Shown here: positions 1 through 9,058 of the stretch, piece by piece
How the letters are laid out: each line of letters starts with the position of its first letter
Position numbering within the stretch: the stretch's first letter is position 1
Assembly: GCA_009903855.1 (NCBI GenBank)
Contig: WYEK01000131.1
Coordinates: 1-20,296, forward strand
From: Thermocrinis sp.
GTDB lineage: Bacteria > Aquificota > Aquificia > Aquificales > Aquificaceae
Direction: 5' to 3'
Length of the DNA: 20,296 nt
Notes under the pieces: model-generated
Database searches by the model: none
What the model saw: only the letters and a program-made list of their open reading frames with translations
Told to the model about the DNA's origin: nothing
Made by a program: the position numbers and the translations under genes

Positions 1-374
1 GGATCATCAAAGTGGTTGTAAAAAACGCATCCATAAGCCTAAAGGCTAAAACCATAGCGGAGAAGATTGCCACCTCAAACCTGGTTAAAACTGCCATATT
101 TGGAAGGGACCCCAACTGGGGTAGAATAGTCGCCAGTGCTGGCTCTACTCCCTTTCCTATAGACCAGTTTAAGCTGAGGGTTTATATAGGGAACCATCTT
201 GTCTATGACGGAAAGCCCCATCCGAAGGCAGTGGAGTCTGCCAAAAAGTACTTGGAGGAAAACAGAGAAATTGAAATCACTTTAGACCTAAGGGAAGGCA
301 AGGAAAGCTGGACCTACTACGCCTCGGACCTAACCTACGATTACATAAAAATCAATGCGGAATACACAACTTAG
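1..374 (+). CDS. argJ: ArgJ, bifunctional ornithine acetyltransferase/N-acetylglutamate synthase, C-terminal part (5' end outside window)
   Basis: This is the end of the cytoplasmic arginine-biosynthesis enzyme that moves acetyl groups from N-acetylornithine to glutamate. The frame is already open at base 1, so the GTG at 12 is an internal codon and not a start. The diagnostic stretch SNLVKTAIFGRDPNWGRI is intact; it belongs to the beta chain that follows the self-cleavage Thr of the family. The cleavage site and alpha chain lie upstream of the window. About 120 of the usual ~390-400 residues are visible. The stop TAG (372-374) overlaps the opposing pilC stop in a shared TTAG. Family assignment is secure; whether the enzyme is mono- or bifunctional cannot be judged from this part. 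Confidence 0.95.
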   Translation, partial: IIKVVVKNASISLKAKTIAEKIATSNLVKTAIFGRDPNWGRIVASAGSTPFPIDQFKLRVYIGNHLVYDGKPHPKAVESAKKYLEENREIEITLDLREGKESWTYYASDLTYDYIKINAEYTT

Positions 375-1600
375 CTCTTTATAAGCTCACCAAGCTTGAA
401 TATGGGCAAGTAAAGGGCTATGAGTATGAGACCCACCACGCCACCTATGAACACAATCAGCATAGGTTCTATAAGCTTTATAAGACCATCAACCGTTTTG
501 TCAAACTCATCTTCGTAAAATCTTGCTATAGTTTCTAACATGTCGTCGAGCCTACCTGTATCCTCTCCCACCCTAATCATAGCTATGACAATCTTTGGGA
601 AGAGACCCGTCTTGTCAAGGGCTCTGTACATAGGCTCTCCTTCCATAACTGCCTTTCTTGCTTGATCAACAGCTTCTTTTATTACGATATTACCTGCCGT
701 TTGTCCCGCTATTTCAAAGGCTCTCTCTAAGGCAACACCTGAGGAAAAGAGGGTAGCCATTGTTCTGGCAAACTTTGCCATAGTGCTCTTTACCACCAGA
801 TCATTCATCTTTGGCACCCTGAGGGAAAGCTTGTGTATAGCCTTTCTGAAGGCGTAGTTATTTCTATAAAGATATCTAAAAATCCAAGAAAAAATCACTA
901 TAAAGGCTATTATTGCTGGAAGACTGTTTCTCAGGGCGTTTGACGCTGCTATCAACATCTGAGTGGGCAAAGGCAACTCCCCTCCCAACCCTTCGTATAT
1001 CTGCGCAAAAGTAGGAACCAAAAAGTAAAGAATACCAGAAACGATTAAAGTAGCCACCACAACCACAAAGGTGGGATAGAAAGAAGCGCTTTTTATCTTG
1101 CTCTTTATCATAGCGATCTTCTCGTAATATTCCGCAGCCTTTAGCAGTGAAGCATCCAAACCACCCGTCTCTTCACCAACCTTTACCAGATTTACCACAA
1201 ACTCCGGAAAAACCCTTGGATGCCTTTGCATGGCAGAGGATATTGACATACCCTCTCTGACCTTGGCAGACACATCCTTTGCCGCCTCTGAGAGCCTTCT
1301 ATTTGGCAATTGTTCCGCTATTATGTCTAAAGCATCTACCACGCTGAGACCTGCGTTGATCATTGTGCCAAGCTGTCTGCAGAAAATGGAGATGTCTTGG
1401 TCGCTTACACCTCCACCAAAGGGAAGTGTTATCTTTATGGATTTTTTCTCCTTTTCTTCTTCGTCTATCCTCTCTATTCTCACTAAGGAAAGACCACTTC
1501 TTGCAAGTTCTCCAACAAGGACCTCTTCACTTGGATACACCACTTCCCGTTCAATCACGTTCCCTGTTTCATCTATTGCTTTGTATCTAAACTTCGGCAT
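371..1600 (-). CDS. pilC: PilC-type inner-membrane platform protein of type IV pili (T2SF family)
   Basis: A 409-residue polytopic membrane protein of the PilC/GspF family, the platform on which the pilus ATPases act during pilin insertion and removal. Two T2SF domains are recognisable, roughly residues 70-195 and 272-395. Both carry the family pattern of a Phe/Arg-Leu start, an Asn-Leu-Val-Lys-Val-Gly-Glu-Glu-Thr-Gly segment in the first and Met-Ile-Arg-Val-Gly-Glu-Asp-Thr-Gly in the second. Membrane segments lie near residues 170-195, 220-245 and 378-402. The start overlaps the pilT stop by one base (TAATG), so the two are cotranscribed and probably translationally coupled. It ends convergently on argJ. 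PilC is preferred over GspF because of the adjacent pilT and the absence of other type II secretion genes. Confidence 0.93.
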   Translation of the reverse strand: MPKFRYKAIDETGNVIEREVVYPSEEVLVGELARSGLSLVRIERIDEEEKEKKSIKITLPFGGGVSDQDISIFCRQLGTMINAGLSVVDALDIIAEQLPNRRLSEAAKDVSAKVREGMSISSAMQRHPRVFPEFVVNLVKVGEETGGLDASLLKAAEYYEKIAMIKSKIKSASFYPTFVVVVATLIVSGILYFLVPTFAQIYEGLGGELPLPTQMLIAASNALRNSLPAIIAFIVIFSWIFRYLYRNNYAFRKAIHKLSLRVPKMNDLVVKSTMAKFARTMATLFSSGVALERAFEIAGQTAGNIVIKEAVDQARKAVMEGEPMYRALDKTGLFPKIVIAMIRVGEDTGRLDDMLETIARFYEDEFDKTVDGLIKLIEPMLIVFIGGVVGLILIALYLPIFKLGELIKS

Positions 1601-2703
1601 TACACTTGACTCCTAACACCAAGTATTCTTTCTAATTCTTTAACGTCTGGGGAATATCTGAATGCATCCTCCAGGGTTATAAGTCCGCTTCTGTAAAGGC
1701 TGGCTAAGGATTGGTTCATGGTTTGCATACCCGTTTCTGCTTGTCCGCTCTGCATGATGGAGTATACCTGTTGCAGTTTGTTTTCCCTTATCAAACTCCT
1801 AATGGCGGTGTTGGGAATAAGCAGTTCATATGCGAGAACCCTACCTCCGCCTACTTTTGGTACAAGTCTTTGGGAAATAACTCCTTGCAGAACAAAGGAA
1901 AGCTGAATTCTAATTTGCTCCTGTTGATTTGGAGGGAAAACGTCTATTATACGGGTGATGGTTGAAACCGCGGTGTTGGTATGCAAAGTTCCGAAGACCA
2001 AGTGTCCCGTTTCCGCTGCCCTTAGGGCTATTTCTATGGTTTCCAAATCCCTCATCTCTCCCACAAGGATCACATCTGGGTCTTCACGAAGTGCAGCTCT
2101 CAAAGCATCCGCAAAGTTATCCACATCCTCACCTATCTCCCTCTGATTTACTATACTCTTTTTGTGGTGAAACACATACTCTATTGGGTCCTCTATGGTT
2201 ATTATGTGATGAGGGAAGTTTTCGTTTATGTAATTGATGAGAGTAGCCAGAGTTGTGGTTTTACCAGAACCAGTGGGACCAGTGACTAGAATTAGACCCA
2301 TACTTCTATGACAGAGCTCCAATACCTTTCTGGGAAGTCCTATCTCATCAATGGTCATTATTTTGTTGGGGAGCCTTCTAAAGGCCCCAGCTACAGAACC
2401 TCTCTGAAAGAAAACGTTAGCACGGAACCTGCCCACTTCCTTCACACCAAAGGAAAAATCCACCTGTCCTTTTTCTTCCAACTGCTTCCTGTGTTTTTCC
2501 GACATAACCGAGTATAGCAGTCTTTGCGTCATTTCTGGAGTCAGGATAGGATATTCCATCAAAGGTGTTATCTTTCCGTCTATTCGAACTACCGGCTTTG
2601 AACCTGCGGTTATATGAACGTCCGATGCCTTTAAAACAGATGCTTTGTGGAGTATTTCTACAAGCCTTATTTCCTGAGTTTGTACCCTCTCCGCCGGTGT
2701 CAT
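1600..2703 (-). CDS. pilT: PilT twitching-motility/pilus retraction ATPase
   Basis: A hexameric cytoplasmic ATPase that powers type IV pilus retraction. From the chosen start the protein has 367 residues. Visible motifs are Walker A GPTGSGKT (142-149), the Asp box IITIEDPIEY (about 167-176), Walker B VILVGEMRD (211-219) and the His box ETGHLVFGTLHT (231-242). An N-terminal PAS-like domain covers the first ~110 residues. Start choice: a TTG at 2706 precedes the ATG at 2703. The ATG is preferred because AAAGGGGG lies 6 nt upstream of it. Length and the GEMRD/His-box context fit PilT rather than the larger PilB. It leads a pilT-pilC operon. Related PilU-type ATPases cannot be fully excluded. Confidence 0.93.
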   Translation of the reverse strand: MTPAERVQTQEIRLVEILHKASVLKASDVHITAGSKPVVRIDGKITPLMEYPILTPEMTQRLLYSVMSEKHRKQLEEKGQVDFSFGVKEVGRFRANVFFQRGSVAGAFRRLPNKIMTIDEIGLPRKVLELCHRSMGLILVTGPTGSGKTTTLATLINYINENFPHHIITIEDPIEYVFHHKKSIVNQREIGEDVDNFADALRAALREDPDVILVGEMRDLETIEIALRAAETGHLVFGTLHTNTAVSTITRIIDVFPPNQQEQIRIQLSFVLQGVISQRLVPKVGGGRVLAYELLIPNTAIRSLIRENKLQQVYSIMQSGQAETGMQTMNQSLASLYRSGLITLEDAFRYSPDVKELERILGVRSQV

Positions 2704-2727
2704 CAAAAACCCCCTTTCTTAAAATAC

Positions 2728-2755
2728 ATTTTAAACAATCTTAAGAAAAAGGCAA
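2728..2755 (-). promoter_or_regulatory. Putative sigma70-type promoter of pilT-pilC
   Basis: On the minus strand TTGCCT (2750-2755) and TAAAAT (2728-2733) are separated by 16 nt. They sit about 25 nt upstream of the pilT ATG, leaving room for the AAAGGGGG ribosome-binding site. Inference from consensus only. Confidence 0.45.
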
Positions 2756-2852
2756 ACTATAGCAAGGGCTTATATTCCCATAAGCAAATTTTAAAGCATT
2801 TTCTATGATCAAGGTGTAAAATTCGCACAATCAACCAATGGGAGGTGATGTC

Positions 2853-3440
2853 ATGAGAAAAGTTATCTTGGCGTCCGCACTGCTAAGTGCAGTAGGCATT
2901 TCCTTTGCCACCAACGGAGACAACCTTATAGGTGTGTCTCCTGCTTCAAGGGGTATGGGTGGCATAGGCGTGGGTATGCCCGTAGGACCCACCGACAGCA
3001 TTTTCAGAAACCCCGCATGGATGAGCTACTACAAGGGCTTTAACCTGAGCTTTGGGGGAATTCTGTTTATGCCCGAAGTAAAGGCGAAGAGTAATATCAT
3101 GGGCTATCCCGCATCTGCCACCAGCCAATCAAAGGTGTTCGTGGTTCCCGAAGTGGGAATAGTGCATCAAATAAACGATAAGATCACCGTCGGTATAGGA
3201 GCTTTTGGCGTATCCGGTATGGGTGTGGACTACAGAAATAAAGATCCCAACTTTCTCAACATGCACACCACCTTACAGTTCATGAGAATTATACCAGCCC
3301 TTGCCTATAAGGTAAATGATACCATTTCCGTATCTGGCGCACTGCATTTAGCCTACGGCTCCTTGGATTTGGGGGCTTATATGTGTGATCCCAATAATCC
3401 AGCGAGATGCTGGAGTGCAGATGGCGGACAGTCTTTATAA
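2853..3440 (+). CDS. OmpP1/FadL-family outer-membrane protein, 3'-truncated (probable pseudogene)
   Basis: The ATG at 2853 is chosen because GGAGGTG lies 6 nt upstream; a second ATG at 2838 precedes that site. The first ~20 residues are a signal peptide ending in ISFA. The mature part has the FadL/OmpP1 hallmarks: an N-terminal hatch-like segment rich in Gly with SPASRGMGGIGVG, then NPAW (the family NPA motif) and alternating beta-strand segments such as FNLSFGGILF and ITVGIGAFGV. FadL-type proteins are usually ~400-450 residues with a 14-strand barrel. This frame stops after 195 residues, in a GGQSL stretch where the barrel should continue. No other frame continues it, because ileS starts 8 nt later. 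The product therefore cannot form a full barrel; it is likely non-functional. Family members import hydrophobic compounds. Confidence 0.8.
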   Translation: MRKVILASALLSAVGISFATNGDNLIGVSPASRGMGGIGVGMPVGPTDSIFRNPAWMSYYKGFNLSFGGILFMPEVKAKSNIMGYPASATSQSKVFVVPEVGIVHQINDKITVGIGAFGVSGMGVDYRNKDPNFLNMHTTLQFMRIIPALAYKVNDTISVSGALHLAYGSLDLGAYMCDPNNPARCWSADGGQSL

Positions 3441-3441
3441 T
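3436..3441 (+). promoter_or_regulatory. Consensus -10 TATAAT, 6 nt before ileS ATG
   Basis: A perfect TATAAT overlaps the stop of the truncated OmpP1 gene. No Shine-Dalgarno precedes ileS, and the expected transcription start would coincide with its ATG at 3448. No good -35 is visible, so this is a proposal. Confidence 0.4.
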
Positions 3442-3447
3442 ATCTCT

Positions 3448-6219
3448 ATGATGGACTACAAAGATACTCTGAACCTTCCAAAAACTGACTTTCCTATGAA
3501 AGCGGACCTTCCCAAAAGGGAACCGCAAATTTTAAAGAAGTGGGAAGGGCTCTATCAAAGGGTGCAAACTGCAAGAAAGGATGCAGGGCTTTTTGTGTTG
3601 CACGATGGACCGCCCTATGCCAACGGGCATATTCACATAGGACACGCCCTCAATAAAATCCTAAAGGATATCATCGTAAAGTATAAGCTTCTGAGGGGCT
3701 ACAAGGTTGATTATGTGCCCGGTTGGGACTGCCACGGCTTGCCCATAGAACAGCAGGTGGAAAAGGAACTGAAGGCAAAAAAGCTCAAAAAGGAGGATAT
3801 GCCAAAGACCGCCTTTAGAAAGCTCTGCAGGGATTACGCAAGCCGGTTTGTGGAAATTCAAAAGGAGGAGTTTATAAGGCTGGGTGTTTTGGGAGATTGG
3901 GAAAAGCCCTACATAACCATGGACCCAAAATATCAGGCACAGGAGATAAGGGAACTGGGAAGACTCTTTAAAAAGGGTGTGGTAATAAAGAGCAAAAAGC
4001 CAGTCTATTGGTGTATATACGATAAAACCGCCGAGGCGGAGGCGGAGGTAGAATACTACGAAAAGGAAAGCCAAAGCATATACGTAAAGTTTCCCCTCAA
4101 GGATCAAGACAACACCTACCTTCTCATATGGACCACTACCCCTTGGACCCTGCCCGCCAACTTAGGTGTGATGGTGGGAGAGGACTTTGAGTATGTCTTT
4201 TATAAAGTAGGAAAGGAAACCTACATCCTTGCCAAGGCACTCCTTGAGGAGGTAAAGAAAAAGGCAAATCTTGAGGGAGAGGTGATTAAGGAGGTTTTGG
4301 GTAAAGAATTGGTGGGCTTGGAGTATTACACACCTTACGGAGAGAGAATTGGGAAGGTTTATCCTTCTGAGTTTGTGGAACTTACCGCTGGCACTGGGTT
4401 GGTGCATATGGCACCGGGACACGGTAGAGAGGACTACATAGTGGGTCTAAGGTATGGCTTGGAGCCCTTTGCACCTGTGGATGATGAAGGGAAATTCATT
4501 CCGCCCGCACCGGAGTTTTTGATCGGTGTTAGAGTATTTTCCGCAAACCCACTTATCATAGAAGACCTAAAGGCAAGGAACCTGCTACTGCACGAAGAAA
4601 AATACATCCACTCTTATCCACACTGCTGGAGGTGTAAAAACCCAGTGATCTTTAGGGCTACCCCTCAGTGGTTCATATCCATGTCTGCTTCTGTCAACGG
4701 CAAAAGTCTAAGGGAGCTTGCCTTGGAGGAGATAGACAAGGTCCAATGGTTTCCAGCCTCTGGGGCAAACCGCATAAGGTCTATGGTGGAAAACAGACCC
4801 GATTGGTGCATATCAAGGCAAAGATACTGGGGTGTTCCCATTACGGTCTTCTATTGCAAGAACTGCGGGCATGTGGTGGCTGAGGAGGATGTCTTTGAAA
4901 GAGTTGCCCAGTTGGTAGAAAATCATCCTGATGGTGCAGACCTTTGGTTTGAACTCAGTGCTAAAGAGCTCCTTCCTGAGGGCTATAAGTGTCCCAAGTG
5001 TGGTTCGGAGGAGTTTGTAAAAGAGGAAGATATATTGGATGTTTGGTTTGACTCTGGCTCTTCTCACGCCTTTGTGCTGAGACCTAGGGGTATAGAAAAG
5101 GCGGACCTTTATCTGGAGGGCTCCGACCAACACAGGGGCTGGTTTCAGGCTTCCCTTTTGGAATCGTGCGCATCCTATGGCTCCGCACCATACAAGGCTG
5201 TTCTGACCCATGGCTTTACAGTGGATGAGCAGGGCAGAAAAATGTCAAAGTCCTTGGGCAATGTGATCGCACCGCAGGAAGTAATAGAGCAATACGGTGC
5301 AGACATACTCAGGCTGTGGGTAGCCTCTGAGGATTACTCCGAGGATGTAAGGCTAAGCAAGGGTATCCTACAAAGACTAACGGAGGACTACAAAAAAATA
5401 AGAAACACATTACGGTTTTTCCTCGGGAACCTCTACGACTTTGAACCCTCAAAGGCGGTGCCCTTCAAGGAACTTCATCACCTGGATAGATGGGCAATCT
5501 CTTACCTGCAGGGGATAATAGAGCAGTCTTTGAACTTTTACGAGAGCTATACCTTCCACCGAGTTTTGCACCTGATTAGAAATTTCTGTGCGGTGGAGCT
5601 GTCCGCCTTTTATTTGGATGTGCTAAAGGACAGGCTTTATGTGTATGCGAGCAATTCTTGGGAGAGGAGGTCTGCCCAAACGGTCCTCTTTGAAATGGCA
5701 AAGGCTATCACCCTTTTGATCGCACCCTTTTTGAGCTTTACAGCGGAGGAGGTTTGGGAACACCTAAGAAAGATTGACCCATCCTTGCCAGAAAGCGTCT
5801 TTTTGCACACTATCCCAACGCCAAAGGAAGGGTTAAAGGACCAAGAGATCTTGAAGGATTACGAGATCATACTGAAGGTGAGGGATGATGTGATGTCTGC
5901 GGTGGAGCTCTGCAGAAAGGAAAAGGAAGTCAACCATCCCTACGAGGCGGAAGTTTACATCTGGGGCAGCGAAGAAGTCTTAAAGGTCCTCAAAAAGTAT
6001 GAAGAGGACCTAAAGTATCTCTTTACGGTCAGTAAGGTATCTCTCAAAGAGGGTGGAAGTCAGCGCCTGCCCTCCGAGAGCTTCCAAGATTTGTGGGTGG
6101 GTGCCAAGCGTGTGGAGGGCAAAAAGTGTCCAAGATGCTGGCTTTACTACAGGGAAGAAGAGTTTGAAGGGGAAGTTTGCAAGCGTTGTAGTCAGGTGTT
6201 GGCGGAAGTGCTCCCATGA
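3448..6219 (+). CDS. ileS: Isoleucyl-tRNA synthetase
   Basis: A cytoplasmic class I aminoacyl-tRNA synthetase charging tRNA-Ile, 923 residues. It begins with the family's typical DYKDTLNLPKTDFPMKA segment. Motifs are HIGH (residues 63-66), the editing-domain TWTTTPWTLPANLG type sequence, SRQRYWGVPI, an internal CxxC/CxxC zinc knuckle before DVWFDSGSSH, KMSKS (598-602) and a C-terminal zinc site CPRC...CKRC (894/897 and 911/914). Start choice: a longer frame from 3385 runs through the OmpP1 gene in another frame and adds non-homologous residues. ATG 3448 (or the adjacent ATG 3451) matches the family. There is no ribosome-binding site, but a TATAAT lies 6 nt upstream. The stop overlaps the next gene (ATGA). 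The gene looks complete and functional, apparently first in a five-gene run. Confidence 0.97.
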   Translation: MMDYKDTLNLPKTDFPMKADLPKREPQILKKWEGLYQRVQTARKDAGLFVLHDGPPYANGHIHIGHALNKILKDIIVKYKLLRGYKVDYVPGWDCHGLPIEQQVEKELKAKKLKKEDMPKTAFRKLCRDYASRFVEIQKEEFIRLGVLGDWEKPYITMDPKYQAQEIRELGRLFKKGVVIKSKKPVYWCIYDKTAEAEAEVEYYEKESQSIYVKFPLKDQDNTYLLIWTTTPWTLPANLGVMVGEDFEYVFYKVGKETYILAKALLEEVKKKANLEGEVIKEVLGKELVGLEYYTPYGERIGKVYPSEFVELTAGTGLVHMAPGHGREDYIVGLRYGLEPFAPVDDEGKFIPPAPEFLIGVRVFSANPLIIEDLKARNLLLHEEKYIHSYPHCWRCKNPVIFRATPQWFISMSASVNGKSLRELALEEIDKVQWFPASGANRIRSMVENRPDWCISRQRYWGVPITVFYCKNCGHVVAEEDVFERVAQLVENHPDGADLWFELSAKELLPEGYKCPKCGSEEFVKEEDILDVWFDSGSSHAFVLRPRGIEKADLYLEGSDQHRGWFQASLLESCASYGSAPYKAVLTHGFTVDEQGRKMSKSLGNVIAPQEVIEQYGADILRLWVASEDYSEDVRLSKGILQRLTEDYKKIRNTLRFFLGNLYDFEPSKAVPFKELHHLDRWAISYLQGIIEQSLNFYESYTFHRVLHLIRNFCAVELSAFYLDVLKDRLYVYASNSWERRSAQTVLFEMAKAITLLIAPFLSFTAEEVWEHLRKIDPSLPESVFLHTIPTPKEGLKDQEILKDYEIILKVRDDVMSAVELCRKEKEVNHPYEAEVYIWGSEEVLKVLKKYEEDLKYLFTVSKVSLKEGGSQRLPSESFQDLWVGAKRVEGKKCPRCWLYYREEEFEGEVCKRCSQVLAEVLP

Positions 6220-6908
6220 AAGAAGAAGACTTTAGTGCCTTCCTTCAACTCCAAGAGCAGGAAGAGGAAGTCTTCAAAAGGGAAAGATACCTTGAAAGGC
6301 TAAAAAAGAGAATAAAGGAGCTGGACCAAGGCATAAACGAAATCTTAGAAGAACAGGCAATCCTAATAGCGGAATTGAACCAGGTCATTGAAGCCATAAG
6401 GGAGGAAGACCAGAAGGTCAGAAGGTGCAAAGAAAATTTAAAGAGATGCCAAGAGAAGGCAAGATTCGTCAAAAAGGTAGAGGAATACAAAGCCCTCTTG
6501 AGGGAGAAGGCAAAAAACGAAGACTGCATAATAAAGGGTGAGCAAACCCTGAGGGAGCTAAGGCAAAGACGCAAAGCCATAGAGGACCGACTGCAGGACA
6601 AAGTAAAAAACAAAAAGTTAAAGAGAATGGAAGAAGAAAGGGAGGATTTGATCAAAGAAAGAGAAGAGGTGGAAAGGGAGTTAAAACAGCAGATGGAGAA
6701 GTTGGAACTTCTCCGGGCAAGTTTTAGCCAAGATATAGTGCAAGAGTACGAAAAGCTTAAACAGGCTGTGGGCTTTCCTCCCATCGTAAAGGCAGACATC
6801 ATGGGCACATGCTCAAGCTGTGGCACTAAGCTGCCATCCATGCTATACTCTAAACTAATCAAGGGCGAAAGGGTCAGGTGTCCAAACTGTGGAAAGATTC
6901 TATACTAG
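6216..6908 (+). CDS. Coiled-coil protein with C-terminal C4 zinc ribbon (zf-RING_7/CT398 type)
   Basis: A 230-residue cytoplasmic protein. Residues ~1-180 are almost all charged helix with heptad-like spacing, expected to fold as a long antiparallel coiled coil. The C-terminus is a four-cysteine zinc ribbon: CSSC (199/202) and CPNC (222/225). This layout matches the widespread family annotated as C4-type zinc ribbon domain protein (Pfam PF02591), whose members have been linked to nucleic-acid or secretion functions; the exact role here is unknown. It overlaps ileS by 4 nt (ATGA), and its own last codons contain the rodA start, so it is in the ileS-coaX operon. Family call is fairly sure, function is not. 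Confidence 0.85.
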   Translation: MKEEDFSAFLQLQEQEEEVFKRERYLERLKKRIKELDQGINEILEEQAILIAELNQVIEAIREEDQKVRRCKENLKRCQEKARFVKKVEEYKALLREKAKNEDCIIKGEQTLRELRQRRKAIEDRLQDKVKNKKLKRMEEEREDLIKEREEVERELKQQMEKLELLRASFSQDIVQEYEKLKQAVGFPPIVKADIMGTCSSCGTKLPSMLYSKLIKGERVRCPNCGKILY

Positions 6909-7983
6909 AGATCCAATAATCCTCCTCTGTATGCTTTTTATTTCGCTGGTAGGACTTTTGGGTGTTTATAGTGCCACCTACTCGGGGCAAACATCTACGT
7001 TGTTTCTCAAACAGCTCTTTTACGTAGTTTTTGGCTGGTTTATTATCCTTTTGCTTCCAAGGTTTAACTTTAGGAGCCTTTTGGAGTATGCACCCGTTGT
7101 TTATGGGCTTAATCTGTTTCTTATTGTCCTTGTACCCTTTGTGGGAAAAACCGTCTACGGTGCCAAAAGGTGGATAGATTTGGGGCCCATTCATATACAA
7201 CCCTCCGAGTTTATGAAGTATTCCCTCTTGCTTTTAAGCGCCTATGCCCTTTCTCGTATAAGTTCCCTAAAAAGCAGGGAATTTCTTATCCTTCTTCTTA
7301 CCTTTTTGATCCCTTCCGCCTTGGTGCTAAAGCAACCAGACCTTGGCACTGCGATTACTTACTTTTTTATTCTCTTTTCTGCCCTCTTTTTCTTTGGGCT
7401 AAAGCTCAGATACTTTATTGCCTTTTTTGTCCTTCTTTTGCTCCTGTCTCCTCTGCTTTGGCATTTTTTAAAGGACTATCAAAAAAAGAGAATACTGGCA
7501 GTCCTTGACCCTTACGAGGACTATCTGGGCAGTGGTTATCAGCTTATTCAGTCGGTTATTGCCATTGGCTCGGGCGGTTTTTTGGGAAAAGGCTTTTTGA
7601 AGGGCACCCAATCCCATCTGCTTTTCCTGCCGGAAAAGCACACAGACTTTATATTTTCTGTAATAGCAGAGGAGATGGGATTTTTTGTGGGCTTTTTGCT
7701 AATAACTGCCTTTTTTGTGATGGCTTGGAGGTTTTTAAGCTACATTCCAAGGGCGGACATAAAGGAAGAGGTGCTGTTCTTGGGAGTTTTCTCCACCTTT
7801 CTTATCTTTGAGGTTTTTGTGAATTTTGCCATGACTATGGGCTTTATGCCCGTGGTGGGAATTCCACTGCCCTTTGTTAGCTATGGTGGTTCCAGCACAC
7901 TGACCTTTAGTCTGATGGTGGGCACAGCCCTCTCCATAGTAAAGGAGCTTAGACAAAAACCCATAAGGTTCTCCAATGGTTGA
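6889..7983 (+). CDS. rodA: RodA-like SEDS peptidoglycan glycosyltransferase
   Basis: A polytopic inner-membrane protein of 364 residues with about ten hydrophobic helices, of the SEDS family that polymerises lipid II glycan strands. It shows the conserved loop HTDFIFSVIAEE with the presumed catalytic Asp at residue 253. The C-terminal signature MPVVGIPLPFVSYGGSS is also present. RodA (elongation) is preferred over FtsW because of the short N-terminus and the YDP/LGSGYQLIQS-type loop, but no mreC, mrd or division genes are nearby to confirm it. The GTG at 6889 is supported by AGGTG about 9 nt upstream and overlaps the previous gene by 20 nt. The end overlaps hemW by 8 nt. Confidence 0.9.
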   Translation: MERFYTRDPIILLCMLFISLVGLLGVYSATYSGQTSTLFLKQLFYVVFGWFIILLLPRFNFRSLLEYAPVVYGLNLFLIVLVPFVGKTVYGAKRWIDLGPIHIQPSEFMKYSLLLLSAYALSRISSLKSREFLILLLTFLIPSALVLKQPDLGTAITYFFILFSALFFFGLKLRYFIAFFVLLLLLSPLLWHFLKDYQKKRILAVLDPYEDYLGSGYQLIQSVIAIGSGGFLGKGFLKGTQSHLLFLPEKHTDFIFSVIAEEMGFFVGFLLITAFFVMAWRFLSYIPRADIKEEVLFLGVFSTFLIFEVFVNFAMTMGFMPVVGIPLPFVSYGGSSTLTFSLMVGTALSIVKELRQKPIRFSNG

Positions 7984-9058
7984 AGGGCTCTATATTCATA
8001 TACCATTCTGTGCCAATAAGTGTCCTTACTGCGACTTCGTATCCTTTGTTTCCGAACCGTCCAAGGAGTACTTAGAGCTTTTAAAGAGGGAGTTAGAGCT
8101 GTCCAAAGACCTGCCCTTTGACCTAAAGACTGTATACCTGGGAGGAGGCACTCCTTCCCTTTATCCCACCAAACTTTGGAGGGAATTTTTCAAGGACTTA
8201 GACACAAGAGGAGTAAAAGAAATCACCATGGAGTGCAACCCAGAAAGCTACAAAAGGGGGGACTTTGAAGAGCTTTTGGAACTGGGAATAAACAGACTGA
8301 GCTTTGGAGTTCAGAGCTTTTTGGAGAAAAACCTGCGGTTTTTGGGAAGATGGCATTCGCCCAAAGAAGGCATAAGGGCTATCCTTGAGGCAAAGTCCGC
8401 AGGCTATGAAAACCTGAGCATTGACTTAATTTACGGGCTACCGGGGCAGACCCTCCAAGACCTACGTGAGGAGCTGAAAGTTATAAAAGACCTACCTATA
8501 ACCCACCTGTCTGCCTATTTGTTGACACCCTACGAAGACACCCTCTTTGGACACCTCTGGCAAAAAGGTGAGCTAAAACTTCCCTCTGATGAGCAAATAG
8601 AGGAGATGTTTTTGTTTCTCTCAGAAGAGTTAAGTTCAATGGGTTTTGAACACTATGAAATAAGCAACTTTGCCAAAGAGGGCTACAGATGTGCCCACAA
8701 CCTCCTGTATTGGAGCCACAAAGAATTTTTGGGGCTTGGCGTTTCCGCTTGGAGTTTTATAAACAAAAAGAGGTTTGGAAACTACAGGAACTTGGAAAAA
8801 TACAGGAGGGCAGTCCTGCAAGGGGAAAAACCCATAGAAATGGAGGAGAGCCTTGAAGGAGAGGAGCTTTTAAAGGACTATCTTTTCGTAGCTCTGCGGA
8901 CAAGGGATGGCGTTCCCAAAGAGGTGCTACCAAACATTCCAGACCATATAAGGGAGTTCTTTTTGGAGGAAGGTGATAGAGTGAAGCTTTCCAAAAGAGG
9001 TTGGCTTTTGATCAATGAGATTTTGCTGGAACTGTGGGATGAAGTGGCTAACCCTTGA
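7976..9058 (+). CDS. hemW: HemW-type radical SAM heme chaperone (CPO-III-like)
   Basis: A 360-residue radical SAM protein. The [4Fe-4S] ligands are C12, C16 and C19 in CxxxCxxCxF. In HemN, the true coproporphyrinogen dehydrogenase, the F is a fourth Cys, so the F here points to HemW. Further marks are the GGGTPS motif (56-61), an ECNPES strand, SIDLIYGLPGQT, and the HemW-typical HNxxYW (241-246) followed by FLGLGVSAWSF. HemW binds heme and delivers it to respiratory enzymes; this role is from the family, not from the context here. ATG 7976 lies inside the rodA end, with TAAGG about 7 nt upstream. The last 20 nt contain the coaX start. Confidence 0.9.
   Translation: MVEGLYIHIPFCANKCPYCDFVSFVSEPSKEYLELLKRELELSKDLPFDLKTVYLGGGTPSLYPTKLWREFFKDLDTRGVKEITMECNPESYKRGDFEELLELGINRLSFGVQSFLEKNLRFLGRWHSPKEGIRAILEAKSAGYENLSIDLIYGLPGQTLQDLREELKVIKDLPITHLSAYLLTPYEDTLFGHLWQKGELKLPSDEQIEEMFLFLSEELSSMGFEHYEISNFAKEGYRCAHNLLYWSHKEFLGLGVSAWSFINKKRFGNYRNLEKYRRAVLQGEKPIEMEESLEGEELLKDYLFVALRTRDGVPKEVLPNIPDHIREFFLEEGDRVKLSKRGWLLINEILLELWDEVANP

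Noticed and set aside
3385..3447. Upstream extension of ileS from ATG 3385
   Set aside because: It lies inside the OmpP1 frame, adds 21 residues unlike other IleS proteins and has no ribosome-binding site.
4813..5211. Minus-strand frames inside ileS and the other large genes
   Set aside because: No initiation signals and they lie opposite strongly conserved coding sequence.
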